From the IMG/VR virus record IMGVR_UViG_3300047392_000227, positions 1-38,769 of that record: 38,769 bases of DNA. The stretch is one strand, 5' to 3'. The notes below the pieces were generated by a model. The model searched no databases. It saw only the letters and a list, made by a program, of their open reading frames with translations, and was not told the origin of the DNA. This document shows, one piece after another, positions 23,583-31,634 of this stretch (within the stretch, counting starts at the first letter, position 1; each line of letters starts with the position of its first letter). The translations under genes were made by a program, and so were the position numbers. Source of the stretch: a virus.

Positions 23583-25630
23583 TTGCTTGTGGCACGATAG
23601 GTACCGTCCCAGTTGGCTGGCAAGCCTTCACGCATACGCTCCAACATATTTTCATAGTACTGCTTTAACTCGTTGTCCAAGGCAATTAACTTTTCGCACT
23701 GTTTTATAGCACGAGTCCAATCACCACGATAGTATGCAGTCAAGTATGTGTTGTGTAATGTTGTATTGGTTTCGCCTAAGGTGTAGATTTTAACGCCTAC
23801 ATTCTTACCCTTAACTGCAATACAATCTAATTCTACCGTCGGGTGTTCAGCTTGAACAAGCTCAGCAGTTCGCTGTCCCAGTACAATTCGTACGCCATAA
23901 GGCTTACTTTGTCCCTCAAGTCGGCTCGCAAGATTGACGCCATCGCCCAGGCAAGTATAGTCAAAACGCTGATCAGATCCCATGTTACCGACCACAACAA
24001 CTGCACTATTAATCCCAAGACCCATACCAAAAGGCGGGATACCTTCTGCTGTAATTTCCCGATTAAACTCATCCAAACTCCTCATCATTTCTAATGCTGT
24101 TTTAACTGCTTGATGTGCATGACGCGGCTCGTCAACTGGTGCGTTCCAAAATGCCATTTGTGCGTCGCCAATGTACTTGTCAAGCGTACCGTTATTGTCA
24201 ATGATCTTTCGTGTCATTGCTGTCATATAACGATTCATGATACGAGTAAGTCCTTGTACGTCCTTACCGTAGTGTTCACTAATGGTAGTAAAGCCACGAA
24301 CGTCTGTAAACATGATTGATAGTTCACGTTCATCACCACCCAGTTGAAGCATCTCTGGGTTCCGTTGCAACTTGGCAACAAGAGCCGGACTCAGATATGT
24401 ACCAAACTGCTTTTTAACTTGTTGCTTTTGTTTAAACTCAACTACAAAGCGGGCAAACAACGCATGACCGTACAATACAATGGCCGCAAAGGCCAAGTAG
24501 TAAATGTCCCATAATTGACTATAAGTTTGCCAAGCATAGAAACTGCCGCCCACTACTGATCCTAGTGTGACAAACAATGCCGCACCTACTGCCCAAAACG
24601 GCAGTCGAGTCATAACGAAAATTAGTAGAAACGCTATCAGCACAATTGCTAATAGCTCAATACTTCTTGCAAATGCAGGGCGTACTGGACTGTCACCATC
24701 CAGCAATGTTTGTACTGTTTGTGCCTGAATATCATGTGCCCACGCTCCGCCCTGTGGCGTGGCAATAATACTACCCAATCCCTCTACAGCCAGTCCCAGT
24801 ATTACAACCCGGCCTTTGAGATCTACTTTTTTCTTGCTCAACTCAGACAGTTCGTAACGTGAGAAGTTCTTGTTCCAACGCAACCAAACTCGAGCATGTT
24901 CATCTGTGGTAATAACTGGCTGTCCAGCAATGCGGACTTTTTCAATTCCTGCTGAACTCATTTTGACTTGATAGCTGGTTTGTCCTGTAGCAACACGAAG
25001 TGCTTCAATGGGCAAACTGGGATACACTTGATCGCCTACCCCAACTACTAACGGCATGCGTCGAACAACACCGTCTACTTCGGGTGCAACAACACTGGTA
25101 CCTACACCCGAAGCCGCATCAGCCAAGGGCTTGTAAGGACTTAACGCACCAGGCCAACTAAATGTCCAATCCAATGGGTCACCACCTATAACAGCAACAC
25201 CACGACGAACAGCGTCAGGCCGTTTATTTTGTGTAGTAGGTGCTTGAGCAATAACGGAGTTGGTATGACTTAGTGTATTAACTAAATCTCGATCGCCGCC
25301 TAGTCGATCTGCTTCACTCATGATAATGGGCACAACAACTGCTGACGCTCCCAGTTCTTGAACTCGATCGATTGCTCGTGCCAGGTCCTTGCGAGGCCAC
25401 GGCCACTGTCCTAGGCGTTCTATACTGGCTTCGCCTATATCAACAATGACAACACGATCAGAATCAACTGGCGTGTCTGTAGCAAGTAATGTATCAAAGC
25501 CTTTGAGCTGTATGCTTTCAACAGGCTTAGGGTTGGAGATTTTTAATGCAACAAGTACCACTGCCGTAACAGCTACCCATGCAATACTCCATGGTCCGGG
25601 AATAAAGTTCTTCATACTGTAATTTAGCAT
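23579..25630 (-). CDS. CHASE2-domain class III adenylate cyclase
   Basis: 683 residues. TM1 (13-30), an outer CHASE2 sensor (about 40-320), two or three TM spans (322-341, 344-362, 373-393), a linker, and a class III cyclase domain from about 432. Metal-binding Asp443 (FTDVRGFT) and Asp489 (YIGDAQMAFW), base-selecting Lys485 and Thr559, and Asn566/Arg570 (GDGVNLASR) are all present, which favours ATP over GTP. It should make cAMP in the host inner membrane on a periplasmic cue. The start may be Met6 at 25615, since a promoter overlaps the first codons. CHASE2 cyclases are usually bacterial, so recent transfer is likely. Confidence 0.92.
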   Translation of the reverse strand: MLNYSMKNFIPGPWSIAWVAVTAVVLVALKISNPKPVESIQLKGFDTLLATDTPVDSDRVVIVDIGEASIERLGQWPWPRKDLARAIDRVQELGASAVVVPIIMSEADRLGGDRDLVNTLSHTNSVIAQAPTTQNKRPDAVRRGVAVIGGDPLDWTFSWPGALSPYKPLADAASGVGTSVVAPEVDGVVRRMPLVVGVGDQVYPSLPIEALRVATGQTSYQVKMSSAGIEKVRIAGQPVITTDEHARVWLRWNKNFSRYELSELSKKKVDLKGRVVILGLAVEGLGSIIATPQGGAWAHDIQAQTVQTLLDGDSPVRPAFARSIELLAIVLIAFLLIFVMTRLPFWAVGAALFVTLGSVVGGSFYAWQTYSQLWDIYYLAFAAIVLYGHALFARFVVEFKQKQQVKKQFGTYLSPALVAKLQRNPEMLQLGGDERELSIMFTDVRGFTTISEHYGKDVQGLTRIMNRYMTAMTRKIIDNNGTLDKYIGDAQMAFWNAPVDEPRHAHQAVKTALEMMRSLDEFNREITAEGIPPFGMGLGINSAVVVVGNMGSDQRFDYTCLGDGVNLASRLEGQSKPYGVRIVLGQRTAELVQAEHPTVELDCIAVKGKNVGVKIYTLGETNTTLHNTYLTAYYRGDWTRAIKQCEKLIALDNELKQYYENMLERMREGLPANWDGTYRATSK

Positions 25631-25654
25631 ACTTCTGACAGAAAGTCAAGTCAA
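25626..25654 (-). promoter_or_regulatory. Tandem sigma70-like promoter for the cyclase gene
   Basis: Minus strand TTGACT (25649-25654), 17 bases, TATGCT (25626-25631). A second TTGACT (25644-25649) has TAAATT 17 bases on (25621-25626). The -10 boxes overlap the first codons of the longer frame, which favours Met6 as start and a very short leader. Confidence 0.45.
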
Positions 25655-25722
25655 ATAAAGGACCTGGATCAATCACAGCTACTCATTAAGAACCATAGAC
25701 AATATCATAGTCTTCGTGTTAA

Positions 25723-25771
25723 CCATATTTTTGCGGCACATAATTTTTACGGTGTATCCATATTTTTGCGG
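25723..25771. repeat. Three 14-base iterons
   Basis: CCATATTTTTGCGG at 25723-25736 and, identical, at 25758-25771, with a variant CATAATTTTTACGG at 25739-25752 (three differences). Starts are 16 and 19 bases apart. They lie 70-140 bases upstream of the cyclase promoter and could be operator or replication-type iterons. Confidence 0.7.
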
Positions 25772-25814
25772 GTTAAAGTTAGTGAGTATTGTAGTTTTGA
25801 TTAACACGAAAAAT

Positions 25815-26250
25815 TTGATCTCAAGATGAATAGTTTTGCTAGATTGGGAGGCCATACGACACCCTGTCGAGGATGCCGGATGAGATGTTTGCTTAGACGA
25901 TCAGCCACACTGAGACAATAGGTGTTTGGGTTTCCGCGTCTCTGGGCTCTGTACCTTACCCTACCTATTACGATTTTTAAAACAACTTCGGTGTCATATG
26001 TTGTTATGGACGCATTGGAACTAAGTCAGTTCGCACTGCACTCAACCTGTATACTGGTATTCAAACGTAAGACCCATAGGGGCAACATTTTAAGGCATCC
26101 GTACTAAGACGGGTAGTGAATACAAGTCCGTGGCGTACTCACAGAATTGGGCATCGGCACACACTTAGATGCTTACCCAGCAGAATATTAACCGGCCTGC
26201 TAACCTTTTGTTACGCTTGATTATTGTGTGTTACTTACGACTGTAAGATC
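25815..26250. ncRNA. Candidate structured RNA in the gene-free stretch
   Basis: No credible gene lies in 25631-26273. The stretch is dense in complementary segments: ATCTCA (25818) with TGAGAT (25881) enclosing GGCCAT/ATGCC (25850, 25873) and CGACA-CCC-TGTCG (25857-25869). Others are AATAGGT/ACCTATT (25917, 25963), which crosses GAGAC/GTCTC (25912, 25938) as a possible pseudoknot, AACAAC/GTTGTT (25981, 26000), GTGAaTAC/GTAcTCAC (26116, 26135), GCATC/GATGC (26151, 26168) and CTTAC/GTAAG (26234, 26243). Strand and ends are unknown. Short stems occur by chance, so this is a proposal. Large ornate RNAs such as GOLLD and ROOL are known from phages. Confidence 0.35.
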
Positions 26251-26273
26251 TGGACCAGTCTTCAAAGATGACG

Positions 26274-26690
26274 TTATTGGGCAGGATCGTTTGGAGCCGC
26301 TAGTACAAAGTGCTCACCAGACTGCTTCATTGTCCATGTAGGCAGCAGTCGCCTGACCATACGGGCATATAAGCCCTGACGCGAATCTTCTTTGGCAGAA
26401 AATGTCAACACTTGTATTCGGTCTTGGTACTTGGCCAAAAACGCTCGCATAATGTCAACTACAGTGCCCATGACTTCAGCTGAATTACCAGTACCAGTTA
26501 AGCCAAACTTTTGTGCTCGACTCAACTTGGAACCATGCTGTTTGAATTCAGCTTCCCATTCACCATCAGCCCCGTAAGCATGAAACATGTAAGGCACTTC
26601 ACCTACATGAAAAGTAGCAATGGCTTCTTCGCTGCCAGTAAACTCCCACTGCCACTTTTTACCAGGTTCAAACAATTCTCTTATTAGCAT
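26274..26690 (-). CDS. Phage protein with capsid-targeting-like leader, 138 aa
   Basis: 138 residues starting MLIRELFEPGKKWQWEF. The first eight residues resemble the capsid-targeting peptide of T4 Alt (M-E-L-I-T-E-L-F-D-E from memory). The rest has strands (ATFHVGEVPYMFHAYG) and an end LTFSAKEDSRQGLYARMVRRLLP that recalls a common phage family of unknown role. The ATG at 26690 lies one base after the upstream stop; the frame to 26762 would be inside that gene and is rejected. Confidence 0.7.
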   Translation of the reverse strand: MLIRELFEPGKKWQWEFTGSEEAIATFHVGEVPYMFHAYGADGEWEAEFKQHGSKLSRAQKFGLTGTGNSAEVMGTVVDIMRAFLAKYQDRIQVLTFSAKEDSRQGLYARMVRRLLPTWTMKQSGEHFVLAAPNDPAQ

Positions 26691-26691
26691 A

Positions 26692-27600
26692 TTACCACTT
26701 ACGGCATGACCAGTATCTAGCAGAAGTACGAGGTCCAGGATTATCACAGTTATGACGAGCACGGAAGCTACGACGAGCAGCAGGGTTAGACTTTCTGATC
26801 TTCATATCTGGATCGCCAAAATTTACTTTTTTAACGTTGCCAGTTGAAGGATCTTTTACGTACACTTTGAACTTTTTAACATCGCCTTGCATGGGTTTGC
26901 CCAGTGGCACACTACGTCCTTGGTATTCGGCTTCGTCTAATTGCTCGTCTTCGTTGAACCATAACTCACCGTATGCTTCAAAAAACTCGTCACCGTCATA
27001 AGTTTCTTCTAATTCTTCTTTGACGCAGTTATTGACTCTGACGCCACCTTTGATCTTAGTGCCATCCTTTTTATAACCCGCCCAGCACTTGGGGTCTAAA
27101 CGAGTCTTTTCCTCCGCCACACCTTGCTCTTTCAACTTGTCTTGAATCTTTTTATAGCGTTGGAAGTTGGCATCTTTATCCACATCAGTTCTGCCAAATT
27201 TTTCAGCATCCATCTTCTTATCAATCTCACGCTTGGCATATCCAGGAACAACTTTACGGAGAGTCTGTGGCAAGCCTTCCGCTACATCTTGTTTAACGCT
27301 TTCGATAAACTTGCTAGTAATGCTCTGCGGCAATCGCAAATCATACTTCATTAACCAACGTTGAATATAACGTGGGTTTGCATCTGCTACAGATCTTTTA
27401 GTGCCATCTGGTGCTTGTACCACAACAGTGATGACACCATTGCGATCTTCTGCACTTAGCAATCTGCTGGCATTTTCATTTAGTTTGCCTTCCGCTACCT
27501 TTCTACTTTGCTTGGGGCCTTGACGGCACTTCCACTTTTTATCTGTGGAGCAGTAGTACTCTCCGTGAGCGCAACCTTCTTTTAAATCTTGTATTTTCAT
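26692..27600 (-). CDS. Virion-type protein with RARH-C-PG-YWSC-W ending, 302 aa
   Basis: 302 residues. Leader MKIQDLKEGCAHGEYYCS, then repeated LxE-type sites (VAEGKLNE, VAEGLPQTL, VAEEKTR, LDEAEY). The ending SFRARHNCDNPGPRTSARYW followed by SCRKW holds two Cys and a His in a compact, probably metal-binding domain that I recognise from T4-like phage structural proteins. Function unknown. It follows the amidoligase gene by four bases. Confidence 0.72.
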   Translation of the reverse strand: MKIQDLKEGCAHGEYYCSTDKKWKCRQGPKQSRKVAEGKLNENASRLLSAEDRNGVITVVVQAPDGTKRSVADANPRYIQRWLMKYDLRLPQSITSKFIESVKQDVAEGLPQTLRKVVPGYAKREIDKKMDAEKFGRTDVDKDANFQRYKKIQDKLKEQGVAEEKTRLDPKCWAGYKKDGTKIKGGVRVNNCVKEELEETYDGDEFFEAYGELWFNEDEQLDEAEYQGRSVPLGKPMQGDVKKFKVYVKDPSTGNVKKVNFGDPDMKIRKSNPAARRSFRARHNCDNPGPRTSARYWSCRKW

Positions 27601-27604
27601 AGTA

Positions 27605-29584
27605 TTATCTCATTTCTGGAACAACGGATACTTCGGTGCCGTGCCCATATCCGTTTTGTGTTAGCCATTGAATAGCAAGACGGTTGGCATCACTTTGATT
27701 ATTGCCAATGCCACCAAAAGTATGTAGCACTCGATCACTGCCGTCTTTAATTAGCCATTGACCAGTCCACTCACCACCGCCCGCCGGTGTCGCAGTTGAT
27801 GCTGGTGCAGTAATCTTGCCGTACATAAAGTCTCCAGGATTCTGTGCTTTGAAGTCTTGTAGATACTTAAACGCTTCTTCAGAACTGGCAGCATAGTAGT
27901 TCTTAACAATCTCATTAGTATCACGATTTTTGATATACCAATTTGGTTCTTTTTGTTCTGGTTGTGGCTTCTTACCCTGACGCTCTAATTGTGCTTGCTT
28001 AATAAAGCTCTTTAGTGCTGCCTTGGGCATTTGACCTGCGGCATATTGTGCAAAGTAAGCCAAAGTATCGTTGTGAGTCTTTGGTTGTAAAATTGCATAC
28101 AACTTTTTCAAGTATTCTTGTTTGTACTTTTCCGGATCCACTGCGGCATCTAATGCCACAACAAAGCGAAGCAATGTATTTGTAATTGAACCAGGATCGC
28201 TTGCATACTCCCCTAACCAATCACCGCCAGGACTACGAAACTCAATGTAGCCACTCTTGGTGTTGATACTAGTGTACTTGTTAGTAACACCTGAGTGAAT
28301 AGCCTTACTGGCCAAGCTGTCGAGGCCACTCTTCATTTTTTCTAATAACGCACCCGCATCTTCGGGACGTTGCGATACACGGTTTTTAATTTCGTTCATT
28401 GCACTTTTGCAATAGGTATTGCCAGCTCGGCCAAACTTGTCTAGGATATAGTTGTCGCCCATCAACAATGCTAACTTGACATAGTCTAACTTGCCCATGT
28501 CTCCCGACCAACCTTCGACGCTGACGTTAATGTGTAAGCCAGTGGATTGGTTTGTGTAGCAACCATATCGCCCGGCCCACTTGGCAACTTTATCTAAGTC
28601 ACTTAATAATTCAGCAACGGGCAATGCCGGGCTTACAAATTCTAAACCACCATCACCACTGTTATCTGGGTCTAAGCTGCCGTCTGGCTCAACAACATAG
28701 TGAGAGTTGTTGGCATCTGGACGCTCTACACTGCCTGAATGATAAGAGCCACTAGCCTTTACTGTACGGCCAACTGCCTCGGCAAAATCTTCGGCTACTT
28801 GTTCTGCACTGACTTCACCACCATATGGACTTGTCCAATAAGGCCATTGGATGTCAAACTCGCTTGAGATATCGCTCATGTAGCGATAGCGAGCATCCTC
28901 TAAGAAGTCACCTTCATCACGCGAACCTTGGTTTTCTTCACGATATTCTTCCAAGGCCGAATCATACATGTTGCCTTGATTTTCCCACTCGCTTGTGACC
29001 AACTCTTCAAGTTCCTCATCAGCGGCAGCTTTGGCTTCCATGTAATGATCATACGCTTCGTCTGCTTCACGTGCCGCTTGTTGATCGCTTAATTTACTAT
29101 AACGTGGAGCACTGTTGCCAGCTGCCATGGCAGCATCAACTGCTTCTTCGTCTAGTCCTTGTGATTCTAAGTGTTCGCGAATTTTATCTTCTTCAATCCA
29201 CTCGTTGTTGTTAATCCAATCACGTAGATAGTCTTCGCCGTCACTGCCCCAATCGTTATCAATCTTTTCGCTTTCCCACTCGTAATACGCTTCTTGTAGC
29301 TTTTCAATTAATCTGCGAACATCGCTACGGCTATTGTAGTCACCATCATTGAAGAATTCTTCAATATCAGAAAAGCTACGAGTACGCTGATCCTCGTCAT
29401 AATCGGGCTCCATGTCCCCGCCCTCGTTGTTTTCAGCATTTGGCACAATCATTTCAAATTCCATGCCGGCTCGGGCATTGATTTGGCTAGCCAACTGCTT
29501 TAGGCTACTGGGGCTCATGTTAATTTCGGCTAGGACTTGTTCATCTAGCACTGCGGGTTGGGGGTTGACGTCACGTAATTTCAT
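27605..29584 (-). CDS. Putative amidoligase (COOH-NH2 ligase), virion-type
   Basis: 659 residues. The amidoligase core is split by a long acidic insertion: GMEFEMIVPNAE near residue 40, VEPDGSLDPDN near 300, GLEFVSPALPVAELL near 316, and STGLHINVSVEGW near 350. These match the glutamine-synthetase-like amidoligase family, which forms amide bonds on peptides or cell-wall parts. The leader MKLRDVNPQPAVLDEQVLAE-like start carries LxE-type sites. The last 120 residues (EPNWYIKNRDTNEIV, WTGQWLIKDGSDRVLHTF) are two small similar modules. A TATAAATA box lies just upstream. Confidence 0.8.
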   Translation of the reverse strand: MKLRDVNPQPAVLDEQVLAEINMSPSSLKQLASQINARAGMEFEMIVPNAENNEGGDMEPDYDEDQRTRSFSDIEEFFNDGDYNSRSDVRRLIEKLQEAYYEWESEKIDNDWGSDGEDYLRDWINNNEWIEEDKIREHLESQGLDEEAVDAAMAAGNSAPRYSKLSDQQAAREADEAYDHYMEAKAAADEELEELVTSEWENQGNMYDSALEEYREENQGSRDEGDFLEDARYRYMSDISSEFDIQWPYWTSPYGGEVSAEQVAEDFAEAVGRTVKASGSYHSGSVERPDANNSHYVVEPDGSLDPDNSGDGGLEFVSPALPVAELLSDLDKVAKWAGRYGCYTNQSTGLHINVSVEGWSGDMGKLDYVKLALLMGDNYILDKFGRAGNTYCKSAMNEIKNRVSQRPEDAGALLEKMKSGLDSLASKAIHSGVTNKYTSINTKSGYIEFRSPGGDWLGEYASDPGSITNTLLRFVVALDAAVDPEKYKQEYLKKLYAILQPKTHNDTLAYFAQYAAGQMPKAALKSFIKQAQLERQGKKPQPEQKEPNWYIKNRDTNEIVKNYYAASSEEAFKYLQDFKAQNPGDFMYGKITAPASTATPAGGGEWTGQWLIKDGSDRVLHTFGGIGNNQSDANRLAIQWLTQNGYGHGTEVSVVPEMR

Positions 29585-29591
29585 AGTACTA

Positions 29592-29599
29592 TATTTATA
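29592..29599 (-). promoter_or_regulatory. T4 late promoter, exact TATAAATA
   Basis: Minus-strand TATAAATA, the full T4 late consensus, seven bases before the amidoligase ATG at 29584. It marks the border between the curli locus and the virion-type genes. Confidence 0.6.
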
Positions 29600-30520
29600 C
29601 TATTGACCTTGCTGAACTTGTATAGCGGCACACCCGCCTGCTGTAGCACAATTATGGTTAATACTGTAAAACTGTTGAGCTGATCCAGCTTGGCTTAAAC
29701 TTAGTGCAGTTGGGGCTCCACTGAGAGCAATACTGGCCATATGAGATCCGCTGCCTTGCTGTAGCACATCTACTTGTTTGTTTCCGTTAAGCAACTTGAT
29801 TTCAGCATAATGACTACCGCTATCCTTTTGTTGCAAATTAACACTGTTTGAACTGTCGGATATGGACACAAAGGCACCTTTTGAGCCACCGGTACTTTGT
29901 TGAGTTATTGTGGCCAAGTTATTGTTGCCTGTGATTTGTAAGTCTGTGTAATTGACAATTGTGGCAGAATTTCCGCTTTGTGTGATGCTTACTGTGTTAT
30001 TGGATCCGTTGCTGTCATAACTGACTTGATTGTTCTTGGTACCTGACTGCTCTACTGTTATTTGATTGCCATTGCCAATTTGGCTGATATAAACTTGGCT
30101 ATCATTGGTAGTACGATTATAAAATGTTTGAGCTTTATTGACATTAACAGAATCCGGGTTGAATGGTGCCGACAAACCCCCGCAACATAACGGTGGCGGC
30201 GGACTGTTAAAGCTGTACCACTGTCCCGAGTCAGGCAAGCTGTTTGTATAAAGAAACAGGTAATCAGCTGAAGGCATAGTGGCATGGTCTATTGTCAATG
30301 TAAAAGTGGTACAGCCTGAAGACACGCAAGTTGCTTTCCACCCTGCAAGATTACCAAGTCCCTGGGCCACCAGTACATCAAATTCGTTTGGGTTATTGCC
30401 ACGATATACAAATATGTAATCACTGCCTTGGCCGCTAACATTCATTGCGGCACCAACAGATGTAGCCTGTGCTTGCAAGCCGGTAATTAAAAATACAATA
30501 GCAATGATTAATAATTTCAT
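29600..30520 (-). CDS. Secreted curlin-repeat protein with N-terminal domain
   Basis: 306 residues. Signal peptide MKLLIIAIVFLITGLQAQA. Residues 20-135 form a separate domain with Cys pairs (CVSSGC, LCCGG). From about 140 come curlin-type strands: VYISQIGNGNQITVEQSG, NTVSITQSGNSATIV, NLATITQQS, SVNLQQKDSG, HYAEIKLLNGN and QVDVLQQGSG. These follow the I-x-Q-x-G-x-x-N-x-x-x-x-Q pattern of CsgA/CsgB. It ends CAAIQVQQGQ. It could be a nucleator (CsgB role) or a decorated minor subunit. The start overlaps the FecR gene as ATGA. Confidence 0.85.
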   Translation of the reverse strand: MKLLIIAIVFLITGLQAQATSVGAAMNVSGQGSDYIFVYRGNNPNEFDVLVAQGLGNLAGWKATCVSSGCTTFTLTIDHATMPSADYLFLYTNSLPDSGQWYSFNSPPPPLCCGGLSAPFNPDSVNVNKAQTFYNRTTNDSQVYISQIGNGNQITVEQSGTKNNQVSYDSNGSNNTVSITQSGNSATIVNYTDLQITGNNNLATITQQSTGGSKGAFVSISDSSNSVNLQQKDSGSHYAEIKLLNGNKQVDVLQQGSGSHMASIALSGAPTALSLSQAGSAQQFYSINHNCATAGGCAAIQVQQGQ

Positions 30521-31629
30521 GGCAATCTCTGTCTCAAAACACCAGCATTTTGTTTGATATAAACATTGTTGCCGCCAGCACTTCCATCGCCAATTACCAC
30601 AGTGGCCGGAGAGTCATCATGTACTATTGTGATGGTTGTATTTGAACTATACCCTTGTGTTTTGACTTCGGCATAGTGTTCGTTTGTGGTTTCTCGATAT
30701 GCAACGCCTTTGCCACGACTTTGCAAGTCTACTTCGTTTGGTTGATCCCATCTGATGCATACAGTTCTATTTGGATTACAAGCAGGAGTACCTGCTGCCT
30801 CAAGCAACGCCAATAGTCTTGCATCATCAATGGCCTGCTGTGCTTCTCGAACACGTTGAGCCAATCGTCTTTGTGCTTCAAATTCAATCTCTGAATCTTC
30901 TTCTTCCTTTTTGGTCTTGCCAGTGGTATAACGAATAGCTTTGCTGATTTCGCCAGGCGGGGTAAGAATCATCAAGTTATTAATCTTGGCTTCAACAGTG
31001 TTGACAATAGCAGGGTTAGTTGGCATCATGTTGGCACTGATAACATACGTGGCTTGAAACGCTTCAGTTAGTTCAACTTTACCTGCTGAAGTTTCAACAG
31101 TAATAGCACCCACACGGCAACGCTGTTCTTCTAGCTCGTATGTTTTGATATCTTTATCATCTTTGCAGGATGGCAACAAGATAATTAAACTTTGGCCAGT
31201 TTCATCTACTGTCATTGAAAAGTCTGTGCCACGAACCGCAATGTTTGCAGTTGGAGTTGTGATTGCCACACGCTGTGGATTTTGTTTGGCTATTTGACCT
31301 GAAGCATAACGCACTGTGCCCATGCCAACTCGCATGGCCAACTTACCAGCATCACTTGCCTTGGGATCAAACACAAAGTCGTCAATGACTAGACGACTAT
31401 TTTCTGTTACTTTGACTCGGGTATCGTCAATGAATGTGATGTTGCTTTCACACTTTTTGGTAATGTAAGTGTCCAGGCTTTCAACTGCTGAACCTTTACT
31501 ACCTGCCAGTTCTTTTTTGTTGCGTTCAATGGAACATGCAGTGCCTTTGGTATCGGCAACTGTACCGATACTGCCAGCGCCCGCTGTTGTTACTGTTGCA
31601 GCCAACAATAAGGCAAGCACTAAACGCAT
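30517..31629 (-). CDS. FecR-domain secreted protein with curlin-like tail
   Basis: 370 residues. Signal peptide MRLVLALLLAATVTTAGAG. Residues 35-170 are a FecR-like domain: DDTRVKVTENSRLVIDDFVF, ITTPTANIAVRGTDFSM. A charged coiled segment near 240-275 (EFEAQRRLAQRVREAQQAID) follows. The tail HYAEVKTQGYSSNTTITIV and NNVYIKQNAG looks like degenerate curlin strands and is close to HYAEIKL of the next gene. No TM anchor is seen, unlike sigma-regulating FecR. It may anchor or cap the fibre. Six bases after the preceding stop, with an AAGGTAA ribosome site. Confidence 0.82.
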   Translation of the reverse strand: MRLVLALLLAATVTTAGAGSIGTVADTKGTACSIERNKKELAGSKGSAVESLDTYITKKCESNITFIDDTRVKVTENSRLVIDDFVFDPKASDAGKLAMRVGMGTVRYASGQIAKQNPQRVAITTPTANIAVRGTDFSMTVDETGQSLIILLPSCKDDKDIKTYELEEQRCRVGAITVETSAGKVELTEAFQATYVISANMMPTNPAIVNTVEAKINNLMILTPPGEISKAIRYTTGKTKKEEEDSEIEFEAQRRLAQRVREAQQAIDDARLLALLEAAGTPACNPNRTVCIRWDQPNEVDLQSRGKGVAYRETTNEHYAEVKTQGYSSNTTITIVHDDSPATVVIGDGSAGGNNVYIKQNAGVLRQRLP

Positions 31630-31634
31630 ACTGA

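Noticed and set aside
25922-26107. Open frame of 61 codons on the plus strand in the gene-free stretch
   Set aside because: No ribosome site, no family resemblance, and it crosses the candidate RNA stems; treated as chance.
26162-26174. CACTTAGATGCTT matches the antisense of the 23S rRNA 3' region
   Set aside because: Flanking bases do not follow rRNA in order or spacing; the 13-base match alone is likely chance or a common hairpin side.
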